Origin: Malachius bipustulatus
Lineage: Eukaryota; Arthropoda; Insecta; Coleoptera; Melyridae
NCBI GenBank assembly: GCA_910589415.1
Contig: OU342635.1
Span: 5,642,001 to 5,706,000 of the forward strand
Length of the DNA: 64,000 bases
Direction of reading: 5' to 3'
This document shows positions 22,650-35,791 of this stretch, piece after piece. Positions within the stretch are counted from its first letter, which is position 1. Every line of letters starts with the position of its first letter. Under the pieces are notes generated by a model. The model worked only from the letters and a program-made list of their open reading frames with translations. It was not told the origin of the DNA and ran no database searches. A program made the translations under genes and the position numbers.

Positions 22650-24960
22650 AAACACACTAAAGAAGAGTTACAATTTTATCAATTAAGTCACGCAGCAACA
22701 ATATGCCATGACTTTGAAGACAATTCTGTAAAAAATATTTGAATTGGTTTGAGGTGTAGACACCGAATAGAGTACATTGTGAATGTTGTTAAATAGTTAC
22801 TAACTAAATACTTTTCCTAATTTGAATTACTGCCTTTTACCAATCGATTGGAACAAAAACGGAAACTATTATTAAATTTAGAGCATTAGAGCACACATTT
22901 ATGTTCGTGAATGTACGTGAATCATGCTAGGGCTTGCCCAAGTTTAAACTGATAAATTGATGACAATTTTTGGTATAGCAGAGAGTTACAAAGTTTTTTC
23001 TGCAGTAGTAACAACCAAGCTTCAATCCAAAGCAAATTGAAAAGAAATAGACAGTTTTGCCTTTATATTCATTGGGACTACATCGAAACTAAGGGGATAT
23101 AAAGTTTGAAAAAGATTCATGATGGCATGTGAAGGTGGGTAGGTGTGGTGAACACTCTGGTCTATAGGAATCGTATATTCATTATGTCCCCAAGGATATC
23201 GAACCCGTAGATAGCATTGAACGATTGATGCCGATTGTATTGGAATTGCGAGTTTCTCTTGTCCCAACTCGAGCACTTAGGGTACCTAGGATGACACCGA
23301 GATAAAAAATTATCCTGATGAGTTCAACAATAATTTTTTTCTTATTACTCCACTATTATACTTATACCAAGAAATTCACTTGAAGCCAATTTTATGTTCC
23401 ATTTACGAGAGTACTTTCAACACCTCGCAGGTAATTTCTGGCTTGCGATGTTTTCAATTATTTAAGAAGAATTGATACAGAGTTTCGAAAGTGTCTTAGG
23501 TAATGTACGAATAAATAAGCCCCATCCATTTAACATTACGAAAATTGTCAAAGAGGACTAGATCCCAGAGTCAACTTATGTTTTTTTTCGACCGCCATAT
23601 TGCTTTTACATGTTATTGGGTGTAAAAAAAAATATGAAGAAAACAAAAGATCTAAAGAATAAAATAAATAAAAATTTTAGAGTTGCCGTCTCTGAAATAG
23701 GATTTTGGGCCTTTGGAAGGGCAACGCTAAAATTGTTTCTCCATTTTTTAATTGCACCGAGTAGAGGTTTCTTCTTGACAAAAATAGTAACGGAATACCG
23801 CCGGTATTATATCACACGCGTAACAGTCCCCAGATCCCAACTGCACATCAGTTTTCTACTCGAGTTTACCATTTTTTTTTTATTGGCCATTTAGTTAAAA
23901 AATCTCATTTTTTTAGTATTATTGCTTATAAAGGAAAACCTAATAAAGCGATGTAAATGGTCTCAAAGAACGAATTGTAGAGAATTAAATTACGAAGAAA
24001 ATGAGAGCTGAAAGAACCCGAACGGTTCATTATTAAGGAAAATAACCCGAAAAAAAAACGAAAAAATTGCATTTTCTCAAAAAAATCGTAATAATAATTA
24101 TTTTTCGCATAATTGCAATCAAAAATTCTCCATAGCATATCTTGCAGCGAAGCTGCATGGATCCTCTGGAGGTCGCCTGTACGAATTTAGCAAACGGATT
24201 TGGAAAGTGGAAGTGTTCAGCTATATAAAACGTCGTCAATATTCATTTCCCATTTACCATAAATGCTGAAAAATTGGTAAAAATTGCGCGCAAACATGAG
24301 CGAAAACGGCCGAACTTGCTATAGTGCTTGTGGAGAGGGGGTCGAACAACAGACGCAGGGAAGGCTCAAAAATACAATAATACAAATAATATAGTAATTT
24401 GAGATATCTAAACTAGTTGCTGAGATAATCAAATTTGAAAATTCATTACTTCTATATACGTATTACTTATGTTTAAGCGCCTTTCCCCTCATCTGCTCTT
24501 CTACCCTCACTTCACGACCACTGAACCGCGCTCGGCCGTTTTCGCTAATGTTTGCATGCAATTTTCATCATTATCGATTATCTCGTTTACTCAAAAAATG
24601 GCGACGTTACGAATTTTTGAAGGTTTTTCGTTTTTTGAGTTTAATAATGAAACGATCGGGTTGTTTGAAATCTGATTTTCTGCGTATTTTAATTCTCTTA
24701 AATTCGTCTTTTGGATCTATTTAGATTATCTTATCAGTTTTTCTTTTATATGCAAAAAAAAACAAAAACAAAATCGACTTTTTTCACTAAAGTGGTAATA
24801 AAAAAAAGGAAATGGGAAACTCGAGTAAAAAAACTTTGTAATTATAGGATCTGGTGATTTTCTGGCAAACCCAGCCAGTAGGTCCCACTTCGAAGGCTTT
24901 TTTTTGCAGAATTTTTTTACAGAAGATCATGAGGAGCTAACTAATGACAGTTTCTTGTTC
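22650..24960. other. Intronic, no gene recognised
   Basis: No host exon or complete element. A GATCCCAGAGTCAACTTATG-type sequence near 23562 matches a dispersed repeat seen at 35040 and 59490. The ORF at 23610-23894 and those on the - strand near 24000-24240 lack family features. Confidence 0.4.
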
Positions 24961-24963
24961 CAG

Positions 24964-25112
24964 GTTAGGTCTTATGTCACATTTTGGTGCTTTGGCGGCG
25001 GCAAGCAGTAGATACGCCGCTCTTTGCGGGAATCAAGCTGATTCAAGGACATTGCCTTGGTACTGGGGTCGGATACCTTCCCAAATACCTCAAGAGAAAC
25101 CAAGTCCGAACG
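24964..25112 (+). CDS. HMX-family homeobox protein, coding exon 2
   Basis: 149 bases coding residues 120-169 plus the first base of codon 170. The acceptor is TTGTTCCAG before 24964; the donor is GTACGT at 25113. It reads LGLMSHFGALAAASSRYAAL and then LPWYWGRIPSQIPQEKPSPN, a linker between the N-terminal repression motif and the homeodomain. The PWYW core resembles a conserved Pro-Trp-Tyr patch I associate with this family, though I am less sure of that. Phases agree with exon 1 (two bases carried over) and exon 3 (one base carried over), which is the main support. Confidence 0.8.
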
Positions 25113-25544
25113 GTACGTCCTATCTCATAACTTTTTTACTTTATACACTTAAGACATTTAATTTAGATCAATTTTCATTCATTTTCACTGCTCTTGAAAT
25201 TTGGAAAGAAAAATTTGAAAAATCCTAAAAGGATATAATTCAAATAACCACAAAGCCTACGTCGTTATAGTTGAAAGAACCCTATGGCAGAAACCATAAA
25301 ATATCAAGTATAAAAGCTGTGACTATTATCTAACTAATCAAACTGCTAAAGAATTTTGAATTACAACTTCGATCCTCAAATCAACAAATCAAAATAAAGA
25401 ACACATTGGGTTCGGCTTGCGTCATAGGATACACTCCAGGCAGCCAAAATTAATGTTAAACACTGAGTGCAGTGCCCCCCTCCCCCTTTTTTGCCATACA
25501 TAGCAAGTGATTCTCCACGATTTGTCGAGCTTTTTCGGGAAGAA

Positions 25545-27164
25545 TTTTTTTTTTTTTTTTTTAAGCTTTAAGTGTCTCGACAGCTGGAGGTCATTGACAC
25601 AGTTACAATACAATTACATAATTATGATATCAGAAATTTAGTTAATGGTTAAAGACAGGTGTTTTAAATAGTAGTGACAGTATAATTATAATTTTGAAAA
25701 CAAATTGATGTCTTGTAGGTAGTTGATAACTTGAGAGAGTCGTTCAGTGGAACTGAGGAGTTCTTTTATATTTCCTTCTATGTTATGTTTGCTTCGGCTC
25801 CTAGTTAATTTTAAGCATCCTGTGAGGATGTGTTTGACAGTAAGGCTGTTGTTACAGTGCTCACAGAGCGGTGGATTTTCTGCCGCCATCAAGAACCCAT
25901 GGGTGAGTTTAGTGTGTCCAATACGTAGTCGACGAATCACCAGTTTGTTCCTTCTGGTCATAGTTGGAGGGAGTTCGAGTCGAGTAATGGATGGTTGGAT
26001 CTCATGCAGTTTTGAGGTGATTCCGTCCCAATGATTTTGCCAGGCAGTCTTGGTGGCTTTTGTGAAATAGGTTTTTAAGTCTCTATAGATTTGAGTATTT
26101 GTATGGACTGTGGGAGATAATGAGGCTTCTTTGGCAGCCTCGTCAGCCTTTTCGTTTCCCGCTATGCCTATGTGAGACGGGACCCATATCAGTGTTAGAT
26201 TGCTTCCCCGGGAGACCAGCCTGTCATGTGTGTTGTGGATATCCTGCACTATTGGATGTTGTGTGTAGAGACATCTAATGGAATCGATAGACGAGAGCGA
26301 ATCAGTGCAAATAGCTATATTCTTAGATTCCTTATTTATAGACTTGATGGCTTGAAGGATTCCGAATAGTTCCCCCGTATGCACACTAGCAGAAGATGGT
26401 AGAGACATGGTGGCGACGATGTTGTCGAGTGTAACCACCGCGCAGCCGACGCAGGTTTCACTCTTAGACGCGTCAGTGTATAAAATTTCATCGAAATTGG
26501 AGGTGTTGATTATATTCAGGAATGATTTTCTTAGAAGCTCTTTCGGGGTATCGTGTTTGGGATGGCGGCTGAGCGACGTGTTGAGGTTTGGGAGAGTTCT
26601 TTCCCAAGGCGGGGTGGTGGATGTCGGAAGATGGCATGTAGATAGGAGAGAAACATTCAGGTCTGTCAGGGAGGTTAGGTGTGCGTGGAGAATTTGTGGA
26701 ATGGATAGAATCTTAGGAGGAGGATCAGGTTGAGATCCCATTGAGGTGAGAAGCGAGTATGCTGGGTTCTGGGGGTTCGCTGATATCCTTGCAAAGTAAC
26801 TCAATAGAAGTTGTTGACGTCTCAGCTTGAGAGGGGGTTCGTTAGCTTCACAGTAGACGCTCTCACTTGGACTGGATCTGAAGGCTCCGAGACACATTCT
26901 TAGAGCGGTGTTGTGAATCGAGTTTAAGCTTTTTAAGGTGAATTCCGAAGCAGACATATAGATGACACTGCCGTAGTCTATTTTGGAACGAATAAGAGTA
27001 CGATAAGAGTACGAAGAATTTGTTTTTAATAAGATATTGAAAATAATCCCTAAGATATGGGCAGTTCCCTTGAAAGGCACTTTGTAAGATAATCTATTAA
27101 ATAAGGTGTAACCAGGCACAAAAGTAAGATTTAGTTGTATATTTGAAGGGTACTTAAACGGCAT
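25545..27164 (-). pseudogene. 5'-truncated Jockey/I-group LINE: RT end, RNase H, zinc knuckle
   Basis: An open frame from 27164 to 25686 (492 codons) gives the last part of a LINE ORF2. First comes the end of the reverse transcriptase region, with LGIIFN and then SKIDYGSVIYMSAS, apparently with a deletion between them. An RNase H domain follows, with acidic residues in ILYTDASKSE, HTGELFGILQAI, AICTDSLSSID and WVPSHIGIAGNEKADEAAKE. A Cys-His knuckle, CEHCNNSLTVKHILTGC, comes near the end. A 3' UTR of about 120 bp and a poly-T run at 25545-25562 (a poly-A tail on this strand) mark the true 3' end. The catalytic half of the RT and the endonuclease are absent. The intact RNase H frame suggests moderate age. 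The first ATG at 27164 is not a real start. Confidence 0.85.
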
Positions 27165-28640
27165 GAAATGGTTTCAGAAGCCGTACGCCGCAAGTTGCAG
27201 ACTAATCGACGAAGCTTTAGAAATGCGGATTGAACGCCGCTGACAGCTACGTGAAATGGAAATCGGACCAAGCAATAAAAACCTGGAAACACTAATCTGC
27301 CTATGTACTTAGATTGAATAAATTCATCACACGTTGCTTTCATAGAATTTGTATTTGAATTTACAAACCTATAAGTACTAAGAACCACTTCCTTCAACTC
27401 AGTTAGTATTAACATTATAACAATCCAAAATTATGAAGGTATTTACTGTTAAAAATAGGTATCTAGGAATGAAATCAGATCTCATTTGCTCTAGCTGAAA
27501 CGCTTAAAATTAAAGCTACAATGTTCATTTTTTATTGCGACATCTGTATGGCTTCCTTGGCATTTGTCAAACACGAAGAATAATAGGAAGCGACATATTC
27601 ATTGCGGAGAGATATTTTTTCAGACGTAAAAAATTCCATCCTTCAAATTAAAAGAATATTTTTCCCTGCCTTTTGCTTCAAAGAATACTCCAAATCCACT
27701 GCAGGAATTTTATTAATTTTTAGTAAATTATGATTATTTTTTGGGTTTGGTTAACAACTGCGGCAAGAAAATCTGTTTAGAAATGACGTCCCGATGAGTG
27801 GGCCATTGTGATACCTACCTCCACTGCGATCGAAGGTCTATTGTGGCTCACATCTAGTCATTAAATGAAGAGTTAGCTGGAAATTTTTGAGTCTCTTACG
27901 AGTCTTTCACTTTATCAATAAAAAATTCCTTACTCTTTAACACAACTATAACCCTTAATCTCCAAATCTAAATAATCAGCTGTTCTCTTATTTACATTCA
28001 GATATTACTAACACAACTACTTTTACTTCACTTGTCACAATCACTTCACTCTGTTCCCCACTCTATGTCTTCCACTTCCAATCACAACTTCATTCAAAAA
28101 CAACAACAATCTAAACCACAACTGACTCCTAGAGTGCCGACAGCTCTTATCATATACCCGTCGGCGTGTCTTTAAATGTCTGGTAGTTTCACGGATACTT
28201 TCACGCGGTCTCGAACATACGCAGAACGCGGAAGCATTCTGATATTAGGAATAATTATTGTCCAGAAGGTAACAAAACAAAAAAAATGCAGATCCAGAAT
28301 ACTTCGTGTTCTTTCGTTATAATACTTACAGGGTTATTCCAAATATGTGCGAAAATTTTAGAGGGCCATTCCTTGCTTCTTTCTAAGGAAAAAGGTCCTA
28401 TATCAAAGCTAAAAGAGTAGTAGACAACACAATATCGAAATGGATTCAAAACATGCTGTTGATGAGAATAGTTGAAACCAATGTGGACAAGAACACCAAC
28501 ACCATTCAGATGAATAAATACAACAAACTAAAGAACATCTATAGCTTTCCAGCACCGCCCGACGGATGGAATGCCCGAAAATGTACAATCTTCATGGGGC
28601 TTCTATTCCCGATGGATACAATCAAACAGTCGCGCTGTCG
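27165..28640. other. Intronic, no gene recognised
   Basis: No exon, RNA or clear repeat. CAGGGTTATTCC near 28329 resembles a transposon end without a partner. The segment 28440-28640 may belong to the decayed LINE that follows, but I cannot read conserved protein there. Confidence 0.35.
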
Positions 28641-28765
28641 TTAGTTCTTGTCTCCATCGATAGATGGCAACAAACTCTTGGAGTCACGGAGATCCGTGTC
28701 GATTTTCCATATAAGAGCTGGCTTCCTGGGCTGATTTAGCATGCATCCTCTGGTTGTTTCTCGAT

Positions 28766-28805
28766 GTGCTGTACTGATGAGGTCATAAAGAGACCGAAAC
28801 AGCAC
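28766..28805 (+). ncRNA. Hammerhead-like fold lacking stem I
   Basis: Reads GTGCTGT (28766-28772), A, CTGATGA (28774-28780), GGTC, ATAAAGA, GACC (28792-28795), GAA and then ACAGCAC (28799-28805). GTGCTGT and ACAGCAC pair perfectly over 7 bp, in the position of hammerhead stem III with the U16.1-A15.1 closing pair. GGTC/GACC make a perfect 4-bp stem II. CTGATGA and GAAA are the exact conserved core strands. Stem I is absent: the candidate H17 (A at 28773) is followed directly by C3. It could be a deletion derivative of a ribozyme or a self-contained hairpin of a mobile element. A chance match with both stems is unlikely. Cleavage is not shown. Confidence 0.5.
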
Positions 28806-28879
28806 GTTTTCTGCAGCTTCGAGATGACTAGATGGCTTTGTGCTCTGTGTGTTGGTCTGCCTCATGGAAGCCCTAGGCT

Positions 28880-30383
28880 AGAGCGTAATAACAGCCCTGA
28901 AAAGTTATTCAAAAATTCAACGCTCTATTAACATTATTATTTGAAACTGAAGAACTCCACAAGGAGTATTATCCCCAGTTCTGTGGAGTCTGGTCGTTGA
29001 CGAGCTACTCACCGAGAACGGTATTATTGCTTGGGCATACTGATAACACCGTCATAATGGCCAAGGGCAAATTTGAAGAATGACATTATACAGAGTGCGC
29101 TAAAAATAACCCTGAAATGGTGCCAGGAAGTAGGACTAAACATCAACCCTAGAAAAACAACCCTTGTACCATTCCCAAAAGAGTCGAGCTTCCAGAAATC
29201 AAGACCACCCTCTTATGCGGAGTTGATTTATAATAGAAGAAAGAAGTTAGAATTCTAGGAGTCTAGACAAAAAACTACTATGTACACCATGTACCATGTG
29301 TGATACCTGTCATCACATACGGAGCGGTTGCCTGGTACAAGAGGACTGAAAGAGTAACACCAAGCAAAACACTCGAGAAATTCCAAAGGATCCCATCACG
29401 TTTTCGCATCACGGTAGCAACGAGAACTTGTCAAACTGTAGCGTTGGAAGTGATCTTGGATCTGACACCACTACATTTTGTGATCGAGAGAAGAGCCGGA
29501 GAAGCTTTCCTTAGAATGTCAAGAGCAGGAATCAGAACTGGACAGCAAACCACTGATGATCAACCCTTAAGTGGCTGCGAGAAACTCGTGACACTGCCAA
29601 AAGAGAGAAGAAATTCAGTTTCGAAAGAAACTTCATCATGAAAATGTCTATGAAAGAGAATAACACTTTCCAACATCACTCTCAATAAAGAAGGCACGAT
29701 TAAATGGTACACAGACGGCTCTAAACCATCTAGGAAACCAGGGCAGGAGTCTATGGATCTCGTACCAATTACTTCAAACCCATGGAAACATCCCCCAATC
29801 ATACTTCCAGCGGAAATACACGCAACTACGAAAAGAGACAGCATCAACTACAAGAAAAAAGAAATTGAATTATGGACGGGTAGTCAAGCAACCATAAAGA
29901 CGTTGGCTCTTCGACCATCAGCTCCAAAAAGGCTTGGCGTGCCTAGAAAAACTTAACGAATTAGGCAATAAAATGAGCATCAACATCATTCTGTGGCTTC
30001 GAAGAACATTCTTCAAGGCAGAACTCCGAAATGAAGAAGAAAACCTGACAGATATCCATTGCAGAAACCACTCAGGGTTGAGACAAGGTAAAGAACTCCT
30101 CGAGTACTTCAACCAAGAAAGATCTAAAATACTTCTCAACCCCGGTAAAGAATATCTTAGAAGACTGGCGGGATTCATGACGGGACATTGTAAGCTCAAG
30201 GAACGCCTGAATAAGTTAGGCGTAAAAGATAAAGCGTCTGCAGGTTTTGAAAAATGGGAGACGATAGAAACGCTGTGGCTCAGCACCAGCTGGAGTCAGG
30301 GGATCTATACCTTGATCTACCTTCATCCTTTCAAAACCCTCACGTTTCTCAAGAAAACGGACTTGGAGAGAGTACTTCATTAA
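28880..30383 (+). pseudogene. Decayed LINE (I/R1/LOA-like): RT, RNase H and C-terminal remnants
   Basis: Read across frames, a VLSPVLWSLVVDELL-type RT block (near 28966-29010) is followed by the catalytic box, here HTDN in place of the usual YADD (near 29037), then TVIMAKGKFEE. Next come WCQEVGLNINPRKTTLVPF (about 29112-29170), ITYGAVAWYKRT, and a VALEVILDLTPLHFVIE block (near 29440-29485). RNase H remnants follow (WYTDGSK near 29703, LPAEIHAT near 29808), then the terminal domain LRRLAGFMTGHCKLKERLNK (near 30158-30215). Stops and frameshifts are frequent. The same C-terminal domain occurs in the relic at 53217-54270. The clade assignment is tentative. Confidence 0.75.
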
Positions 30384-30808
30384 TGTAATTCCGCGCACAC
30401 CAGGAGGAAGCGTTGTATTGGGGGGAACTCAATTATCCTCAATAATTCCAACACAATACAATATAATGTAAGTGCGTCCCCAAATGCAACGTTTCTGTTT
30501 GAGATTCTGTCAAAAAAGTACTTTCCCAGTTTTTTGACGACATCGCAGAAACCGTTTCACATACAGAACTCAGCTTTTTTCTCTATTATATGATAGAATT
30601 CATCTGAACATAAAGACAACATAAAATATATTCATGTTGCAATAATTGAAATTTTCTGATAAAACCAATTTAAAGATGGTCATTTGTTGCAACATAAGAC
30701 ATTGTGATCAATAAGTCATTCTTTTGATACTTTTGCTGTCTTAAATCGAAAAAACTTATTGCCAAAAACAGTTTTCATCTCAGTTCTGATGAAAATTACT
30801 GAACATAA

Positions 30809-31666
<858 letters not shown>

Positions 31667-32345
31667 AAGCTTGTAAAGATTGTCGTTAATGGGTTTCTGT
31701 GCAACATAAGTATTATGTTTTATATTATATGTTCTTATTGCATGCAGGTTCAAAAAGAACGCAATATTCCTTGTACTTATTAGTTTTAACAAGAAGAAAA
31801 CATATCACAAAAAATTCTAAAGTAAGACGGAAAACAATAAATAATAATAATAATAATATTTCCAAACGCTTTGTCACAAGACTTGGAAAGAATAACTTAT
31901 TGTAAAGCTCAACATTTGATATGTTATATTATAAAACCAGTTTAATAAAAGTAATTTTTTGTTTTGCCTATCAAAAATTGTCAATATTTTGGAACAATAA
32001 TAAGGGACATGATCCTTTCTTTCTAATTCACCGCACTATAAATATAAGGCATCAAATTTCTTTTGGATCCTGCTTTGCAAATTTAATTTGTAGAGACGCT
32101 TCTTGTACATATGTGTATTATTATATTTATATATAAAAATATATTATTAACTAAATTTATGTAGCCAATTGTATATATCTGACTTTATAAATCAGCTATT
32201 ATCATAGTTACCTGCTATGCCAAAAAATAGATACCTTCTATGTTCATTGTGTAGTATCTACCAACTCAATAATTGTTGTTATGGTAAATAAATAGTATAG
32301 CGAAAAATAATGTGGCATTTAATTTCACGTTTTTACATTAAATTT
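31667..32345 (+). terminator. Probable Hmx 3' UTR with candidate polyadenylation signals
   Basis: AT-rich sequence after the Hmx stop, without transposon signatures. AATAAA hexamers are at 31836-31841, 31944-31949 and 32287-32292, so the transcript probably ends at one of these. The last lies just before the Penelope-like fragment. Which is used cannot be told from sequence. Confidence 0.5.
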
Positions 32346-32349
32346 TATT

Positions 32350-34280
32350 GGCGCGACGCAGAGCCGGATGCCAAATCCTCCGCAGTTTCATTCCTTCCAT
32401 GTACCTTCCTGTTGAAACGATTTTGATGATTTGGACCAGCAGTTCAATAGTTTCATAGCATATGGTGTGTCATCCTGAAACAAAGTATGAAACGCGACTT
32501 TTATGTCTTACCCAGGAGACTGATTCCAGCAGTGGCGGCGATAAGGCCCCCGGAGATCCCGAGACGCGGAGGGGCCCGCAATCTCCGCAATTTAATATCG
32601 CTTGTAAAAAAAATGAATAGGAACGTTCAGAAATGTTTAAATTTTCTTCACTAGGATAGGACATCCTGTACTTTTCTTTTCTATGTTTGAAAAGAGTTCA
32701 TCATTGGAGTTCTGCTTTAGAGACAAGTGGACTTTCATGCAATTTTACCCCCAAAACCTGTTTCCAAAAGAAAAGAAAAATTTGAGTAATTTTTTGTGCA
32801 ATCTTTTGTTTTTCATGTTTTTTTTCCTGAGTCAATTTTCGTGCCTGATTTTCTTGCCTGAAGTTTCATTTTATGAGGCTAAATTTAATAAAGTTAGCTT
32901 AAATATGAGGGTAAAAAATCGGCGAGGAAAAAAGTTATAATTTCAAGAGCAAACATTTGATTTTATTAGATCACCCTGTAAAAACTGATGTTAAAGCGAA
33001 AATTTCTAAGACCGTCTGGAGACGGGACATCAATAAGCTTCAAAATTTTCTCATCCAAACACACAAAAAAAATTGTCCTTTCAAAAAATCTCCTTCACTC
33101 CTTGTAGAATTTTTTTGCAAGTTTTAATTTAAATCCAGTAAAAGAGAAATATAAAGGAAAAGTACTGATGCGAAAAAAATCGAAATACCTAGGAATAAAA
33201 GTTAACGCCAATCAAAACCAGGCAAAATGTTGGGGCGCGACAGTTTCATTTTTTAGTAGTGTGTCTCACACTATTAAAAAAAAATCGGGTGACGGCGTGA
33301 TGAAACCCTTTTCTGAAATAAAAAATCCGGGAAGAGCCCTGGACCCCTTTCTCTGGGGGATATTCCATATTCCCCAGACCTTCCCCCCCCCCGAAGTTGT
33401 TCACCAAAATTGGTGAATTGATTGGCCAAAATCCGCTTTTTTTTGGATGCCACACTTTTTCATAACACCCAAGTCCTTAAAAACGCTAAAATGCTAAAAA
33501 AAACACATTGAAAAATTCGCGGGAGGGGGGGCGGCGGACAATTTCTTATCGCCGCCACTGGATTCCATAGTTTCTCTGATGATCACGTTTGTATTGGCGC
33601 TGTGTTTGGTGGTCTCAATATACCGAATTGATGGGATATTATGGTATACAGAACCATAAGAGTACGATATTCTACACATAAACTCCACCAGAAGAAAATG
33701 GATCAAGATAGCGTCTTTGACTGGATGAAGAATATTGCGAGCTTGTTGAGTAGGCTTAAAAGTTGGTTTGAACGCCTTGGCGCTGCAGGAATTTTTAAGC
33801 TCCCAAAACTCTTGGAAGTTTTTAGTTGGGCGCCATAAAATGTTGAATGTATCATAGATTGGGTAACGTTCTCCTAATTTCTTCAACGATGCAACCATTT
33901 GCCTGCAGAGCATTCTTTAGATATGCTACTTTTTCTCGGAGGTGTTAAATCAGACAAATGAATGTCCTCGATCCACAAGTGTTTTTATTACTGCCCGCTT
34001 TTGACCTAGATGGTGATTGGAGTTTTTGTGTGGATTCGATGTGTTAGAATTCGGTTACGCTTTGACCCTAGGTGTCATTTTTGCATTCCTTTTAAAATGA
34101 GGACACCTATGTAGTACTTTTCTATTTCCATGATGAATTGTGGTGTTCAAGGTCGTGGCTCAAAGGGTTTTATGTAGAAATTGGCAGCAATACACCGCAG
34201 GAGCTCTCTCATAGCAACTACATCCAGTTTCTCATGAAAATAGGTGACCACATTTATTTGGAGAACCTGTTTATTTCTCA
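32350..34280 (-). pseudogene. Penelope-like retroelement fragment, split by a hAT-type MITE
   Basis: On the - strand, NSNHHLGQKRAVIKTLVDR (around 33980-34036) matches the part of Penelope-like RTs where exogenous-type NS.HHP.QK..V...L..RA occurs. About 70 codons later SYSYGSVY (near 33660) resembles the start of a GIY-YIG endonuclease, followed by IRYIETTKHSANTNVIIRE. After the insertion at 32530-33560 the frame resumes with a YETIEL-like patch and ends MKLRRIWHPALRR near 32365-32400, the expected C-terminus. Frameshifts and stops are present. The region between RT and endonuclease (33494-33913) is still an open frame. The family call is by recalled motif pattern, not by search. Confidence 0.6.
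32530..33560. mobile_element. Non-autonomous hAT-type element, 1031 bp, 8-bp target duplication
   Basis: Perfect 16-bp terminal inverted repeats CAGTGGCGGCGATAAG and CTTATCGCCGCCACTG. The flanks GATTCCAG (32522-32529) and GATTCCAT (33561-33568) form an 8-bp target duplication with one mismatch. CAGTG..G termini and 8-bp duplications are typical of the hAT superfamily. The interior has no transposase. The ORFs at 32683-32940 and 33168-33416 have no family features. It interrupts the Penelope-like fragment, so it inserted later. A CACCCTG end near 32972 lies inside. Confidence 0.85.
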
Positions 34281-35371
34281 ACAAGGGATCACCCTCTATT
34301 TTTTTTTTGTGTAATATGAGTGTTTTTCGTAACCGAATATATCAACTTTATTCAAAGTGGTTCACTTTTTTACGCCGTTTGAGTGTTTTTGAACCGACAT
34401 AACACACTATGGAAAAAAATTAATGGATCAAAAATCACCATGGAGCATAAGCCCACAAAAGACTCAATTTTTGAGATATTCACCTATGGCAATTGAATTT
34501 TATTTGGTCGTTGCTATATCCATGGCCAGCGTGGATATAATTTTGCTACTAAATCCATGGTTAGTTTATATAACAATGATAAATGACCCGAATTATCAGG
34601 TTCTGCATAAGTTTTTGATTACCTCTCTGTGAAAACAATAGGAAGTCTATATAAAAACATAAAATGCGCAAGAGTGTGTATGTTTAGTGGCCTGATTGCC
34701 TCCATGACGGACAGAGATATAGCAATGGCGTTTTTCCTTTTATAAGAAGACATTTTTTTGATTCAAGCATGTTTAGAAAAATACGATTCACAGTAATTTT
34801 AATTCACAGTAAATGAGCAAAGTTGGGCCCAATTTGATGCTTAGTAAGAATCGGAAACTAATTTTTTGAAAAATTCGGCCATTACTGAAATATGCTGAAA
34901 TAACTGAAAAAATTAAATTTTTAATTTGACCCATATCTTTTTTATGGTTGAAAATTATTTGATGATTTTTCATAGGCAGATTTTTTGATAAGTCATAAAA
35001 ACTATCCATTTGACAGTTCAAAAATTTTCAAAGCCGATTAGATCCCAGAATTTTCATAGTCAACTTGTGTTTTTCTGTTATTGCTCAATGACGTCATCAT
35101 ATTTTTTTCAAAATGGCAAGTACCTACTTGTCGTAGATAGAACGTAGAATGAAAACAACATATACGTCACAAATTCGCAGAAACGATAATCGGTAGTAGC
35201 CAGTCCTAAAGCAATCAAAAGACGATTTTTTTTTATTAGGTAGTTGCCGTTTTCAAAAAATGATGATGACGTCATTATCAAATAAACCATTTTCATAAGA
35301 AACAATTAATGCCTGGAAGTGTAACAAAACACTTCTCAGTCCAGCGAAATCAGACAAAAGTGGAAGCATTA
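34281..35371. repeat. Dispersed repeat copy in intergenic DNA
   Basis: No gene. The part 34850-35100 (TATGCTGAAATAACTGAAAAA, later GATTAGATCCCAGAATTTTC and AGTCAACTTGTG) shares motif order with 59320-59550 and, in its last part, with 23555-23600. It therefore belongs to an interspersed family of at least 250 bp. The rest is AT-rich with no recognised content. Confidence 0.45.
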
Positions 35372-35791
35372 CAGTGTGTCCCATTTAAAATCAGCTTCAT
35401 GGAGATCTCGGAAACGGTAAGAGATACAGGGCCGTGTTAATTAGAGAAAAAATTTTCTAGGAATTTTTGTTATATGATAGGTTACTGGTTTTCTTGGCTG
35501 TTGTTACACAGAATGACATTAAAATTTAATATGGTGGCAATAAGAAAAAGAAAGTTCACTATGAAAACTGTGGGATCTAGTTGGCTTTGGATTGCTGATA
35601 ACAACTTATGTTAAGCGCAAAAATTATTTATTAATTTCCAATAATACCTTTCAGGATACTTCAGGAACGCCTCAAGTTTCCATAAATTTCGTTTCAGATA
35701 TAAAACTACGCTACTTTTCTATCATTTAAGCGGCCCTGTATCGCTTACCGTTTCCGAGATCCACAAGTAGTTCATTTTAAATGGGACACTG
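35372..35791. mobile_element. 420-bp MITE with CAGTGTGTCCC ends
   Basis: Terminal inverted repeats of about 60 bp: the left starts CAGTGTGTCCCATTTAAAAT and the right ends in the inverse ATTTTAAATGGGACACTG. Both continue into GGAGATCTCGGAAACGGTAAG or its inverse, then ATACAGGG / CCCTGTAT. It is flanked by TA on both sides (35370-35371 and 35792-35793). The interior is non-coding. A GTGTCCCATTTAAAATAAC piece near 59659 is a further fragment. Confidence 0.8.

Larger units (their letters stand above)
9832..24963 (+). other. Hmx intron 1 (about 15.1 kb)
   Basis: Donor GTAAGA at 9832, acceptor ending TTGTTCCAG at 24963. The phase matches on both sides. The intron is largely transposon relics and tandem repeats (listed separately), with one repeat-free block around 20380-20830. 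No other host exon is recognisable within it. Small ORFs here, such as 14436-14630 and 18913-19107, show no family features. Confidence 0.8.

Noticed and set aside
23309..23330. CTGATGAG as a third hammerhead core
   Set aside because: No stem II and no following GAAA.
25747..26733. + strand ORFs of 95 and 108 codons
   Set aside because: Antisense to the LINE RNase H frame.
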